Assembly: GCA_040080215.1 (NCBI GenBank)
Contig: JBEBIT010000010.1
Span: 1 to 64,000 of the forward strand
Reading direction: 5' to 3'
Length of the DNA: 64,000 nt
Source of the DNA: CAIUGU01 sp040080215
GTDB taxonomy: Bacteria > Pseudomonadota > Gammaproteobacteria > Steroidobacterales > Steroidobacteraceae
Of this stretch, positions 17,876 to 26,419 are shown piece by piece (position 1 is the first letter of the stretch; each line of letters opens with the position of its first letter). The notes beneath the pieces are model-generated. The model was given only the letters and a program-made list of their open reading frames with translations, did no database searches and was not told the origin of the DNA. A program made the position numbers and the translations under genes.

Positions 17876-18949
17876 TTACTTGGCTGCCTTCAGGTCGTTG
17901 TACACGATCTCGATGAACCGGTCGGTCGAGCCCGGACCGTTGCCAGAACCATAACGCGGGTCGTAGTCGATCGTCGGCTTGGCAGCCTTGACCTGCTCCA
18001 GCGTCAAACCGCGGCCGACCATGTCCTTGATGCGGTCATGGATGATCGTGACCATGTCGCGGTACTCGGCGACGTCGGCTTCATCGGACAGACGGCCATG
18101 GCCCGGGATGACCACCGTGCCGCCTTCCTGACGATCCTTCGGGATGGTCAGCTCGAGAATGTGATTGAGCGCCTTCAGCACGCCCTGGATGCTGCCATCA
18201 CGCGCCTTGTCGATGACGGGGTAGTTGTTCGTGTTGTACACGTCACCCACGCTCAATACGTCGGAGCGACGGAAGTACACGATGGTGTCGCCGTCCGTGT
18301 GGGCGTTCGGCTCATGGAACAGGCGGATCGACTCGCCGTTGAAGAACATGTCCTTGAACTCGGAAATGTACGTCACGGTCGGCAGCGTGTCGGCCGGAGC
18401 GGGCGGCTGGCCACCGATGGACTGTTCCATGCGCATCAGGACGTTCTCATGCGCCAGGATCGTTGCCGCCGCACCAGCAGGTGTAGCGCCGCCGACGCCC
18501 TGAGCCGCAACCGCGATGGGCCCGAGCATGTTGCCGCCGGCAACCGACGCGCCGGCCTTGGAGAGATTGCCGTTGCCGCCGGTGTGGTCGCCGTGGCCGT
18601 GCGTGTTCAGGATGAAACGGATCGGGCCCTTCGAGATCTTGCGGATCTCGGTCAGGATCTTGTCCGAGAGAGGTGCGAACTGCGTATCGACGATGAGCAC
18701 GCCGTCGTCCCCGACCTGCAGCGTGATGTTGCCGCCCTGGCCCACGAGCATGTAGATGTTGTCGCGGACGGCCAAGACCTTGATCTGCACGGCGTCGAAG
18801 TTGGGAGCCTGCTGCGCCGGGGCTGCGGGGGCATTCCGGTTCTGGCGAGCGGGCTGCGCCGCCATGGCGACAGACGCGGCACCGAGAATTGCGGCAACGG
18901 CAAGGGCCGCAGCCTTCGCCTTGGTGACTGTATTCCTGTTCATGCTCAT
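17876..18949 (-). CDS. Secreted MBL-fold hydrolase with intact zinc site (MBL3)
   Basis: A 357-residue exported metallo-beta-lactamase fold protein. A signal peptide is followed by a Gln/Ala/Pro-rich linker. The metal motif is complete: HGHGDH at 117-122, histidine in NAHTDGD, and PGHGR. It also keeps the LAHENV element of the family. It should therefore be an active periplasmic zinc hydrolase, in contrast to MBL1 and MBL2. The start is ambiguous between ATG 18949 and ATG 18943, both near AAGG. It follows B4 by 128 bases and precedes DUF6152 and A3 in module 3. Substrate unknown; the broader fold includes lactonases, thioesterases and phosphodiesterases. Confidence 0.88.
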   Translation of the reverse strand: MSMNRNTVTKAKAAALAVAAILGAASVAMAAQPARQNRNAPAAPAQQAPNFDAVQIKVLAVRDNIYMLVGQGGNITLQVGDDGVLIVDTQFAPLSDKILTEIRKISKGPIRFILNTHGHGDHTGGNGNLSKAGASVAGGNMLGPIAVAAQGVGGATPAGAAATILAHENVLMRMEQSIGGQPPAPADTLPTVTYISEFKDMFFNGESIRLFHEPNAHTDGDTIVYFRRSDVLSVGDVYNTNNYPVIDKARDGSIQGVLKALNHILELTIPKDRQEGGTVVIPGHGRLSDEADVAEYRDMVTIIHDRIKDMVGRGLTLEQVKAAKPTIDYDPRYGSGNGPGSTDRFIEIVYNDLKAAK

Positions 18950-19077
18950 ACCTTAGGGCTCCCCCGGTTCACAAACTCTTGATCAAGCTTTGCGGCTTGC
19001 CGGCGGGCGCCCCGTTGTTGGGGATCCCGACGGATTGCCGGATGTTTCTTTGAGTGCGCGCGGCCTCGCCGTCGTGC

Positions 19078-19926
19078 TCAGCGCTTCTTGGCCGCCAGTG
19101 CCTTTTCCATGAATTCCGGATAGGCCGTCTGCGCGCCGCCCAGAGCAGCTTCATGCGACAGGTTGTAGCGGTCGGCGTATTCGAACTCCGATGGATGCTT
19201 GCCGGGCAGGTAGTGCGGCACGTAGCCCTTGGCCTGGCCGACGATCTCGACTACCGGATCACAAGGATACGGGGCGATGTTGCGCTTGTTGTCGAGCGCG
19301 TAGTCGCTCGAGCGGATGAACGATTCGGTGAGGTAAGCCGGGTCGTGGATGACCGCAATGATCGTCAGGTAGTCCCCATGGCGGACATAGTGCTCGCGGG
19401 TGGTCGCGATGTCACTGCGGGCAAGGCCGTTGCGGCGGACATAAGACTGCTTGAGGTGCGTCGTCTCGACGGCGAGCACATCACCCTCCCACTTGCCGAG
19501 GGAGAAGCCCTGCCACGAATGAATCGCGTATTCAGGCGGACGCTCGCGGCCGTCCATCCAGATGGTGCGCTCGGCAGCCTGCCATTCCTTGCGGATGTGG
19601 ATGCCTTTGGTTTCCTGCGTCTCGGAATCGATTTCCTTCCAGATGCGCTCAGGCGAGAAGCGCGTGAAGTAATCGGAAGGATGCGGACGGCACTGGTATT
19701 CCTCGAGCGTCAGGATCGAAGGATCCCACGCGAGGCCGCGCGCGCGGTTTGCGTCGTTGATCGGGACGCCGTGGTACTCGGCCATGTCGGGGCCGGGGAT
19801 ACGCTCGGGCAGGTCTTCATGCAGGCGGACGTTCCAGACTCCGGACAGATCGACCTCTGCCATCGAGGAAGAACTCGCGAGCAGCAGCAACGCTGCGGCA
19901 ATCGCAGAACGGTTGGGTTTACGCAT
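19078..19926 (-). CDS. Secreted protein of the amplified family, type B (copy B4)
   Basis: A 282-residue protein with a signal peptide ending near SSMAEVD. Type B blocks: LHEDLPERIPGPDMAEYHGV, PINDANRARGLAWDP, RTIWMDGRERPPEY, TTHLKQSYVRRNGLARSD and VIHDPAYLTESF, with the single conserved Cys in EEYQC and another in YPCDP. It lacks the Cys-rich tail of B2 and B3. First gene of module 3, with AGGGGTCC upstream. Its promoter lies in the shared region 19927-20316 with the divergent maleylacetate reductase gene, so both could answer to one signal. Confidence 0.8.
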   Translation of the reverse strand: MRKPNRSAIAAALLLLASSSSMAEVDLSGVWNVRLHEDLPERIPGPDMAEYHGVPINDANRARGLAWDPSILTLEEYQCRPHPSDYFTRFSPERIWKEIDSETQETKGIHIRKEWQAAERTIWMDGRERPPEYAIHSWQGFSLGKWEGDVLAVETTHLKQSYVRRNGLARSDIATTREHYVRHGDYLTIIAVIHDPAYLTESFIRSSDYALDNKRNIAPYPCDPVVEIVGQAKGYVPHYLPGKHPSEFEYADRYNLSHEAALGGAQTAYPEFMEKALAAKKR

Positions 19927-20316
19927 GACTGATTAGGACCCCTGCAACATCTATCTAGTATTGGACTGCCAATCGACGCAAGCAGAACTCGGCCCCTGCC
20001 CGCTCACTCGGACGTGGGCCGCTTTCGCGTGCCGTGGACGACCCCCCGCCCGGCAACATTCATGAAGCGTCATCAGATCGTGATTAATGATACGTCAGCG
20101 GTCGAGAGCCTGTCGACACGGGCCCGGCAGATTAGTGTCAAGAAGTGTCGTCGGAGTGGCCGCTGCATCAGTTGCTTTGCAGCGCAACGTAAACACCTCG
20201 GCAGAAGCAGAATCATGTCGACAGTCCCGCACGGCGTGAGTATAAAGGCGCCAGCCAAAACAGGTGGAGCCGGGCGCTTGCGCCAAGGCCACTGCCTTCG
20301 GGAGATGTAGCCGACC
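19927..20316. promoter_or_regulatory. Divergent intergenic region between B4 and the hydroquinone cluster
   Basis: 390 bases with no coding sequence. It must carry leftward promoter(s) for B4/module 3 and a rightward promoter for maleylacetate reductase. An AT-richer patch near 20080-20100 (GTGATTAATGATAC) stands out against the GC-rich background. I cannot name an operator. Confidence 0.5.
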
Positions 20317-21378
20317 ATGGATTCCTTCATTTTCGATCTGCCCCGCCTGCGCGTCGTGTTTGGTCCGGGACGTCGTAGCCAGCTGAAGCAGGAAGTGGAA
20401 GCGCTCGGACTGAAGCGGGTGCTCATCATCGCCGACCCGATCCACGTCGGGACCGCAACCAGGCTTGCGGATCAACTCGGCCCGTTGGCCGCGGGCGTCT
20501 ATGACAAGGTGGCCGTCCACGTTCCCGTGGAAATTGCCGAGGCAGGCAAGGCCAAGGTCAAGGAATTGGGCGTCGACGGATGCGTGTGCTTGGGCGGCGG
20601 GTCGTCCATCGGCCTCGCCAAGATCATCGCGCGGGACCTCGGTCTGCCCATCATTGCCATTCCGACCACCTATGCCGGTTCCGAGATGACCCCGGTCTGG
20701 GGGCTCACCTCAGGCGCCCTCAAGACGACCGGCAAGGACCTCAAGGTCCAGCCGAAGTCCGTCATTTACGATGCGGAGCTGTTGACCAGCCTGCCGGCAA
20801 AGATCGCGGGCCCGAGCGGCATCAATGCGATGGCCCACTGCGTCGAGGCGCTGTATGCGGAGAACCGCAATCCCCTGGTGTCCACGCTGGCCCAGGAAGG
20901 CGTGCGCGCCATGGCCGAGTCATTGCCGCTCGTCTGCAAGAACCCGAAGGACCTGGACGCGCAAAGTGGCGCGCTTTACGGCGCCTGGATGGGCGGCATC
21001 GTGCTTGGTTTCGGTGGAATGGCACTGCACCACAAGCTGTGCCACACGCTGGGCGGCACCTTTAATCTGCCCCACGCCGAGACGCATGCGGTCGTCCTGC
21101 CCTACGCGACGGCCTACAACATCGACTACGCCCCGGACGCAAAGCGCAGGCTCACCGCGGCCCTGGGCAATGCGAACGTCGCCGCCGCGCTGCACGCCCT
21201 CGGGCAAGCCGTCGGTGCACCGGCATCGTTGAAAGCCATGGGCCTCACGCCGGCCGACCTCGACAAGGCAACCGACCTCGCGATGCAGAATTCCTACGTC
21301 AATCCGCGGCCCCTGACCCACGAAGGCATCAGGCAGCTGCTGGAAGACGCGTATCAAGGCATCGTTCCCCGTTCGTAA
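20317..21378 (+). CDS. hapF: Maleylacetate reductase (iron-containing alcohol dehydrogenase family)
   Basis: Reduces maleylacetate to beta-ketoadipate with NAD(P)H, the last step of the hydroquinone route. The 353-residue length is normal. The nucleotide-binding loop is LGGGSSIGLAKIIA, followed by PTTYAGSEMTPVWG, a hallmark of maleylacetate reductases as opposed to general iron alcohol dehydrogenases. Metal-region histidines lie in AMAHCVEALYA and HHKLCHTLGG...LPHAETHA. Start ATG after CGGGAGATG. First gene on the plus strand after the divergent region. Together with the dioxygenase and semialdehyde dehydrogenase downstream it completes hydroquinone to beta-ketoadipate. Confidence 0.92.
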   Translation: MDSFIFDLPRLRVVFGPGRRSQLKQEVEALGLKRVLIIADPIHVGTATRLADQLGPLAAGVYDKVAVHVPVEIAEAGKAKVKELGVDGCVCLGGGSSIGLAKIIARDLGLPIIAIPTTYAGSEMTPVWGLTSGALKTTGKDLKVQPKSVIYDAELLTSLPAKIAGPSGINAMAHCVEALYAENRNPLVSTLAQEGVRAMAESLPLVCKNPKDLDAQSGALYGAWMGGIVLGFGGMALHHKLCHTLGGTFNLPHAETHAVVLPYATAYNIDYAPDAKRRLTAALGNANVAAALHALGQAVGAPASLKAMGLTPADLDKATDLAMQNSYVNPRPLTHEGIRQLLEDAYQGIVPRS

Positions 21379-21485
21379 CCCAAGGCTTGAGGCCCCCACT
21401 GCAAACCGCTGTGGATTAGACTTCGCAGCCTGAAGAAGAGCGCTCCGTTTACATTCGCATTCACATTCAAAGAGACTGAAGCGGC

Positions 21486-21959
21486 ATGGACAACTTCCTG
21501 ATGATGCTGGAAAACCTGGACCTCTCGCAGTGGGTCCTGGGATCGATCTGGGGCTACCCCATCTTCCTGACGTTCCACTCGCTCGGCCTCGGCCTGCTGG
21601 TGGGCCTGCTGCTGATCATCGACCTTCGCGTGCTGGGGTTTGCGAAGCCGCTGCCGCTGTCCGAGCTGCGCAAGCTGATGCCCTACGTCTGGTTTGGCTT
21701 CGTGTTGAACGCCATCTCGGGCGTGGTGCTCTTCATGGCCGATGCCACCAAGGACTTCTACAGCAACTCCTTCCGCTGGAAGATGCTGTCGATCCTCATC
21801 GGACTCGTGGTGGCCGTCACGCTGAACGGCACGGTCCTCCGCGAGGACACGAAGGACACGCCCCCGATGGCCAAGATCCTGGCCACCGTGTCCCTGCTGA
21901 GCTGGGTCGGCGCGATCGTTTCAGGCCGCCTGATCGCCTATCTTTCCCCGCCAATCTGA
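21486..21959 (+). CDS. Four-TM membrane protein, first of a tandem pair
   Basis: A 157-residue integral membrane protein with about four hydrophobic segments: around FLTFHSLGLGLLVGLLLIID, YVWFGFVLNAISGVVLFMA, MLSILIGLVVAVTLN and the C-terminal LSWVGAIVSGRLIAYL. An HSLG histidine sits in the first segment and RLIAY near the end, a pattern shared with the next gene. The family is a DUF6644-like group as far as I can place it; no activity is established. It lies 107 bases after maleylacetate reductase and 61 before its paralogue, within the hydroquinone cluster. Confidence 0.75.
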   Translation: MDNFLMMLENLDLSQWVLGSIWGYPIFLTFHSLGLGLLVGLLLIIDLRVLGFAKPLPLSELRKLMPYVWFGFVLNAISGVVLFMADATKDFYSNSFRWKMLSILIGLVVAVTLNGTVLREDTKDTPPMAKILATVSLLSWVGAIVSGRLIAYLSPPI

Positions 21960-22020
21960 GCGCCTCCCAGAGCCCCTCAAGGTCACGCTCCGGTAACGAC
22001 ACAAATTTAGAGTAATCAAG

Positions 22021-22512
22021 ATGTTGCAAGGATTCCTGGAATCGCTGGTCGGCACTTCGATCGGCACGACGGTCAAGACCTCAAGCTGGATTTTCCAGAC
22101 GCTCGAGGCGCTGCATTTCATCGGGCTCGCCACCCTGATTGGCGGCATCGCGGCACTCGACCTCAGGGTCTTGGGCGTTGCCAAGCGCCTGCCGGTCGCA
22201 CCGCTGCACAAGCTGTTGCCGCTGGTCTTCATCGGCTTCGGCATCAACCTGATCACCGGCGTACTCTTCTTCCTGTCGGACCCCGTGGGCTACGGCGACA
22301 ACCCGTCCTTCATGCTCAAGATGGTCTTCATCCTGCTGGCCGGCCTGAACGCCCTGTGGTTCGAGCTCAAGCTGGCCAAACATGTTGAAGAGTGGGGCCC
22401 GGGAGTGGATGCCTCGACGCACGCCAAGATCGTCTGCGGCCTGTCCCTGTTCCTGTGGGCGGGCATCATCACGGCCGGCCGCTTGCTGCCTTCCTTCGCA
22501 GCCCTCCTCTGA
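22021..22512 (+). CDS. Four-TM membrane protein, second of a tandem pair
   Basis: A 163-residue paralogue of the preceding protein with the same order of elements: LEALHFIGLATLIGGIAALD, FIGFGINLITGVLFFLSDP, FILLAGLNALWFELK and LFLWAGIITAGRLLPSF. Both keep a histidine in the first segment, a DLRVLG loop and a terminal GRL motif. Two similar subunits side by side suggest a heterodimer in the inner membrane, perhaps binding heme or quinone through the conserved histidines (inference). Its stop is followed by a 368-base non-coding stretch before the dioxygenase. Confidence 0.75.
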   Translation: MLQGFLESLVGTSIGTTVKTSSWIFQTLEALHFIGLATLIGGIAALDLRVLGVAKRLPVAPLHKLLPLVFIGFGINLITGVLFFLSDPVGYGDNPSFMLKMVFILLAGLNALWFELKLAKHVEEWGPGVDASTHAKIVCGLSLFLWAGIITAGRLLPSFAALL

Positions 22513-22880
22513 AGGCCGCACAGGGCGGCGGGTGGCCCGAGTGCCACACGCTGCCCCATGGCGGTGCGGTCGACACTGGACTGAGCGGCCCGGCGCCGCC
22601 CGTCGCGGCGAAAATTGAATGGCTGTCGGGCAACTAGCCGGCAATGGATTTGTCATATTGATTGCGGGCTTGCGCGCGCGCATGAGCCGGGAAATCCTGT
22701 GTAGTAGATTGCATCCGGCGATTTGTATTTAGACCGCAGGCCCGCTTAAGATTGGCGACTCAAAATCATGATGACGGCGATTCCGATTCATGATGAGGTT
22801 TCGTCAGACAGCCTATTTTTCGCAGGGCGGACAGCACACCCTGCACGGCAGACCCAGACCAGGACCCTTAAGGACACGTG
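22513..22880. promoter_or_regulatory. Leader of the hydroquinone dioxygenase genes with a duplicated operator-like motif
   Basis: 368 non-coding bases. TCATGATGA occurs twice in direct orientation at 22766-22774 and 22788-22796, a period of 22 bases (two DNA turns). The first copy includes the palindrome ATCATGAT. The position about 85-115 bases before hapC suits an activator or repressor site. No regulator gene is adjacent. Confidence 0.55.
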
Positions 22881-23381
22881 ATGAGTGAATTCCAGACTGT
22901 TTTCGGCTCCCTGAACGACTACACGAAAGGCGAGCTCAAGATCATCAACGATGATCCCAAGCACTACGTCTTCTCGAACATCTTCGATGTGGCATCGAAG
23001 TCGAAGCCCTACGAGAAGGTGGTGGTCGCCATCAACCTTGAATACGTGATCGAAGCCGTCCGCGCCGAAGGCGTGTCCGACTGGTTCGCCGTGGCCCACG
23101 ACGAATTCGCCATCATCATGGACGGCGAAGTCCGCATCGACCTCGTCAAGCTCGACAACCCGAACGCCGTGGTCGCTCCCGACAAGCAGGGCGCGGTCAA
23201 GGTCAAGGGTGAACCCGTTGGCAAGAAGATGGGTCATATCGTCTGCAAGCGTGGCCACCAGGCCCTGCTGCCCGCGGGCGCTGCCTATCGTTTCACCGCG
23301 ACGAAGACCGGCGTCATGATGATGCAGACGGTCATCGGCGACCTGTCGGTGCAAAAGTGGGCGGATATCTGCTACAAGTAA
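22881..23381 (+). CDS. hapC: Hydroquinone 1,2-dioxygenase small (alpha) subunit, HapC/PnpC type
   Basis: Small subunit (166 residues, about 18 kDa) of the two-subunit iron(II) dioxygenase that cleaves hydroquinone to 4-hydroxymuconic semialdehyde. It is a cupin-like protein (AVAHDEFAIIMDGEVRIDL, GHQALLPAGAAYRF) resembling one half of the fold of the large subunit and without its own iron ligands in known members. Start ATG 22881 sits 6 bases after AAGGA; a GTG one codon earlier is too close to that site. Followed after 65 bases by the large subunit. Size, order and neighbours match HapCD of 4-hydroxyacetophenone and PnpCD of 4-nitrophenol degradation. Confidence 0.9.
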   Translation: MSEFQTVFGSLNDYTKGELKIINDDPKHYVFSNIFDVASKSKPYEKVVVAINLEYVIEAVRAEGVSDWFAVAHDEFAIIMDGEVRIDLVKLDNPNAVVAPDKQGAVKVKGEPVGKKMGHIVCKRGHQALLPAGAAYRFTATKTGVMMMQTVIGDLSVQKWADICYK

Positions 23382-23446
23382 TCGCATTATCGGGCGAGCG
23401 GACTTCCCTTACGTAGTCGCCTGATTTTTCTGGAGGATTGAGTCAA

Positions 23447-24451
23447 ATGAGCGCAGCAGCAAACGTGTTAGTGAACGCATCCGCTCCCAGCAACGAAACG
23501 GGCTACCGTACGTTCACGCTGGGCAGCTTCAAGATCAGCCGTGACGAATACTTCGTGCATGTCACCTGGCCGGCCAAGGGCCAGCAGATGAAGCACATCA
23601 TGTCGGCCGACGCCTTCCTGCGCGCGATGATGCGCGATGTGGCCTGGGGCTTCTTCTACGGCTGGGTGAACTTCGACGGCATGGTCGGCACCCGCAACAA
23701 GTACGGCCAGGTCGAGTTCTATGCCGGTCGCTACGCCCCCGCGTATCACGAACGCGGCCTGGACCTGGTCGAGACGTTCGATACGCCGCTGATCATGGCG
23801 ACCTTCAAGGCCATCCTCGAGGACTTCACGAACAAGGGCTTCGACCCGTTCGCTGCCCCGGATGAGACCGGCTCCTCGTGGGTCGGCAAGAAGAACGGCT
23901 CGAACTCGGAAGCCATCGACCGTCAGCGCCAGGCCTGCAAGCGCATGCCCGGCCTGCCCGGCGACGCCGAGCTGCGCACGGATTCGAACGGCTATCCCGT
24001 CAACCGCGCCTTTGCCGACGTGGTCCAGGACGCTCCCGAAATCCACGCCGAAAAGGGCTTCGAAAACGACGTCCACGCGATGAACCTGTTCGCGTACCTG
24101 TCGCGTTCCGACGTGACGTGGAACCCGTCGGTCACCTCCGTGTGCGGCCGCAGCCTCTGCTGCCCGACCACCGAGGAATACATCCTCCCGATCAAGCACG
24201 GCAACGACCGCGTCGAGTGGTTCGTCCAGCTGTCCGACGAAATCGAGTGGGAAGTGGAAGACAAGCTGACGGGCCTGCCCCGCGCCAAGGCCATCATGAA
24301 GGCCGGCGACGTGGCTGCCATGCCGGCCAACATCCGTCACCAGGGCTTCTCGAAGAAGCGTTCCATGCTGCTCGTATGGGAAAACGCGACGCCCGAGCTG
24401 CCGGATATGTACGAGAGCGGCAAGCTGCAGCCGTACCCCGTCAATTTCTGA
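23447..24451 (+). CDS. hapD: Hydroquinone 1,2-dioxygenase large (beta) subunit, HapD/PnpD type
   Basis: Catalytic subunit, 334 residues (about 38 kDa). The ligand set described for PnpD (His, Asn, Glu, His) is found with exact spacing: His251, Asn253 and Glu257 in KHGNDRVEWF and His298 in NIRHQGF, 47 residues after the first. Cysteines CGRSLCC precede the site. Start ATG 23447 lies 10 bases after GGAGG; a TTG nearer the site is less likely. A strong terminator follows at 24479-24508, so hapCD may be made in excess over the downstream genes. Reaction: hydroquinone plus oxygen to 4-hydroxymuconic semialdehyde, in the cytoplasm. Confidence 0.92.
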   Translation: MSAAANVLVNASAPSNETGYRTFTLGSFKISRDEYFVHVTWPAKGQQMKHIMSADAFLRAMMRDVAWGFFYGWVNFDGMVGTRNKYGQVEFYAGRYAPAYHERGLDLVETFDTPLIMATFKAILEDFTNKGFDPFAAPDETGSSWVGKKNGSNSEAIDRQRQACKRMPGLPGDAELRTDSNGYPVNRAFADVVQDAPEIHAEKGFENDVHAMNLFAYLSRSDVTWNPSVTSVCGRSLCCPTTEEYILPIKHGNDRVEWFVQLSDEIEWEVEDKLTGLPRAKAIMKAGDVAAMPANIRHQGFSKKRSMLLVWENATPELPDMYESGKLQPYPVNF

Positions 24452-24478
24452 CGAAAAGTCGCTCTTGATGCGATAATG

Positions 24479-24508
24479 GTGGCGGCCTTCGGGCCGCCAC
24501 TTTTTTTT
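24479..24508 (+). terminator. Rho-independent terminator with TTCG loop after hapD
   Basis: A 9 bp GC stem (24479-24487 with 24492-24500), TTCG tetraloop and eight T residues. It is a strong terminator 27 bases after the hapD stop and 47 before the dehydrogenase start. Read-through or a second promoter is needed for the genes beyond. Confidence 0.95.
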
Positions 24509-24555
24509 AAGGCTCCCCCGGATGAATATCGGGGGACAGGAACGAAGCAACTCAT

Positions 24556-26025
24556 ATGAAACTGCAAACCAAACTGTTCATCGGTGGCGAGTTCGTCGAC
24601 GCAGCGGACGGCGCCACCTTCCCGACCGTGAATCCTTTCGATGGCTCGACCATTGCCAACGTGGCGGAAGCCAAGGTGGCCGATGTCGAGAAGGCTGTCG
24701 CCGCGGCCCGCAAGGCCTTCCCGGCCTGGCGCGACATGGCGGCAATGCAACGCGGCCGCCTGCTGCTCAAGCTCGCCGATGCCATCGAAGCCAACGCCGA
24801 AGAACTCGCACAGATCGAGTCGCTGGATACCGGGCATCCGCTGCGCGACAGCAGGAGCCTCGACGTGCCACGTACTGCGGTCACCTTCCGTTACTTCGGC
24901 GGCATGGCCGACAAGTATCAGGGCAGCGTCGTGCCGGTTGAGCAGGGGTTCCTGAACTACGTGTTGCGTGAACCGCTCGGCGTCGTTGGCCAGGTCGTTC
25001 CGTGGAACTTCCCGCTGATGTTCACCAGCTGGAAGATGGGGCCTGCGCTCGCGGCCGGCAACACCATCGTCCTGAAGCCGGCGGAAATCACTCCGCTCAG
25101 CTCCCTCAAGATTGCGGAACTGATGGCCGAGGTTGGCATTCCGCCGGGCGTCGTCAACATCCTGCCCGGCCACGGTTCCATTGCCGGCCAGCACATGGCT
25201 GAACACATGGATGTCCAGAAGATCTGCTTTACAGGGTCAACGGCTGTCGGCCGCAAGATCGTGCAGGCTTCGGCGACCAACCTGAAGCGCGTACAGCTCG
25301 AACTCGGCGGCAAGGGCGCCAACATCGTGTTCTCCGATGCGAACCTCAAGGCTGCCATCAACGGCAGCGCGTTCGCGATCTTCCACAACCAGGGACAGGC
25401 CTGCATCGCGGGCTCGCGCCTGATGCTGCACAAGAGCATCGCGGACGAGTTCCTGGATGGCTTCATCAAGCTCGCGAAGTCCATCAAGCTCGGCAACCCG
25501 CTCGACCCTACGACCGAAATGGGCCCGCTCACCTCCAAGCTGCACCAGAAGCGCGTTCTCAACTACTGCGAGATTGCGCAACAGGAAGGCGGCAAGATCC
25601 TCACCGGCGGCAGGCAGCCGGATGCGCCGGAATTGGCGAAGGGTTTCTTTGTGGAGCCAACGGTCGTCATGGCCCAGCCCCAGGACCGCATCTGCCAGGA
25701 AGAAGTGTTCGGGCCGTTTGTCGCCGTGAACACGTTCGAGTCCGACGAGGAAGCGATCCAGATCGCCAACTCGACGGAGTACGGACTCGGCGGCGGGCTG
25801 TGGACGACCAACCTGCAGCGCGCGCATCGCGTTGCCGCAGCGATGAGGTCCGGCATGGTCTGGATCAACTGCTACAAGCGCGTGAACCCGGGTTCGCCGT
25901 TCGGTGGCGTGGGCAGTTCGGGATACGGTCGCGAGATGGGCTTCGAAGCCATGCACGATTACACCGATGCGAAGTCGGTGTGGGTGAACGTCGACGCGCA
26001 GATTCCCCCGCACTATCCGCGGTGA
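24556..26025 (+). CDS. hapE: 4-hydroxymuconic semialdehyde dehydrogenase (ALDH superfamily)
   Basis: NAD-dependent dehydrogenase expected to oxidise 4-hydroxymuconic semialdehyde to maleylacetate. 489 residues. Hallmarks: PWNFPLMFTSWKMGPALAAG for the nucleotide fold, FTGSTAVGR, ELGGKGANIVF containing the catalytic glutamate, and NQGQACIAGSR with the nucleophile cysteine. The protein resembles the betaine-aldehyde/2-hydroxymuconic semialdehyde branch, so the precise substrate comes from context. It lies just after the terminator behind hapCD and only 3 bases before the Rieske gene, so it heads a tight four-gene run. Confidence 0.87.
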   Translation: MKLQTKLFIGGEFVDAADGATFPTVNPFDGSTIANVAEAKVADVEKAVAAARKAFPAWRDMAAMQRGRLLLKLADAIEANAEELAQIESLDTGHPLRDSRSLDVPRTAVTFRYFGGMADKYQGSVVPVEQGFLNYVLREPLGVVGQVVPWNFPLMFTSWKMGPALAAGNTIVLKPAEITPLSSLKIAELMAEVGIPPGVVNILPGHGSIAGQHMAEHMDVQKICFTGSTAVGRKIVQASATNLKRVQLELGGKGANIVFSDANLKAAINGSAFAIFHNQGQACIAGSRLMLHKSIADEFLDGFIKLAKSIKLGNPLDPTTEMGPLTSKLHQKRVLNYCEIAQQEGGKILTGGRQPDAPELAKGFFVEPTVVMAQPQDRICQEEVFGPFVAVNTFESDEEAIQIANSTEYGLGGGLWTTNLQRAHRVAAAMRSGMVWINCYKRVNPGSPFGGVGSSGYGREMGFEAMHDYTDAKSVWVNVDAQIPPHYPR

Positions 26026-26028
26026 CCT

Positions 26029-26400
26029 ATGCCGTCGTGGCGGGACCATCCGAATGCCCCCGCGCAGGGCAGCGTGCTCTGCGCGGTGGAAGACATCCCT
26101 CAAGGCTCGGGCCATGAGGTGATGTACGGCGAGGGAATCAAGAAACTGCGCGTGGTCGCTTTCCGCGACGGCGAGACGGTGTGGGCTTACGTGAACAGTT
26201 GCCCGCACTTCTCGCTGCCGCTCAACGCGAAGCCGCAGACATTCCTGATCTCGGAACACAATCAGGTCATGTGCGCCTTTCACTGTGCCATCTTCCGCTT
26301 CGAAGATGGCTCTTGCATCGACGGTCCGGCGGTGGGCATGGGCCTCGAAGCCGTACCCATCAGGATCGAGAACGGCCAGGTCGTCATTCAGGCGGCCTGA
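26029..26400 (+). CDS. Rieske [2Fe-2S] ferredoxin-like protein
   Basis: A 123-residue soluble Rieske protein. The cluster ligands are visible: CPH (Cys and His of box 1, in NSCPHFSLPL) and CAFH (box 2, in VMCAFHCAIF), followed by DGSCIDGPAVG. No signal peptide or membrane segment, so cytoplasmic. No Rieske-type oxygenase is encoded nearby, so it is not an obvious oxygenase partner. Its place between the semialdehyde dehydrogenase and the CobS/CobT-like genes suggests it may donate electrons to keep the HapCD iron ferrous, as XylT-type ferredoxins do for extradiol dioxygenases (inference). It starts 3 bases after the dehydrogenase stop. Confidence 0.88.
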   Translation: MPSWRDHPNAPAQGSVLCAVEDIPQGSGHEVMYGEGIKKLRVVAFRDGETVWAYVNSCPHFSLPLNAKPQTFLISEHNQVMCAFHCAIFRFEDGSCIDGPAVGMGLEAVPIRIENGQVVIQAA

Positions 26401-26419
26401 TCCCTACAGGCGGAGAGAT

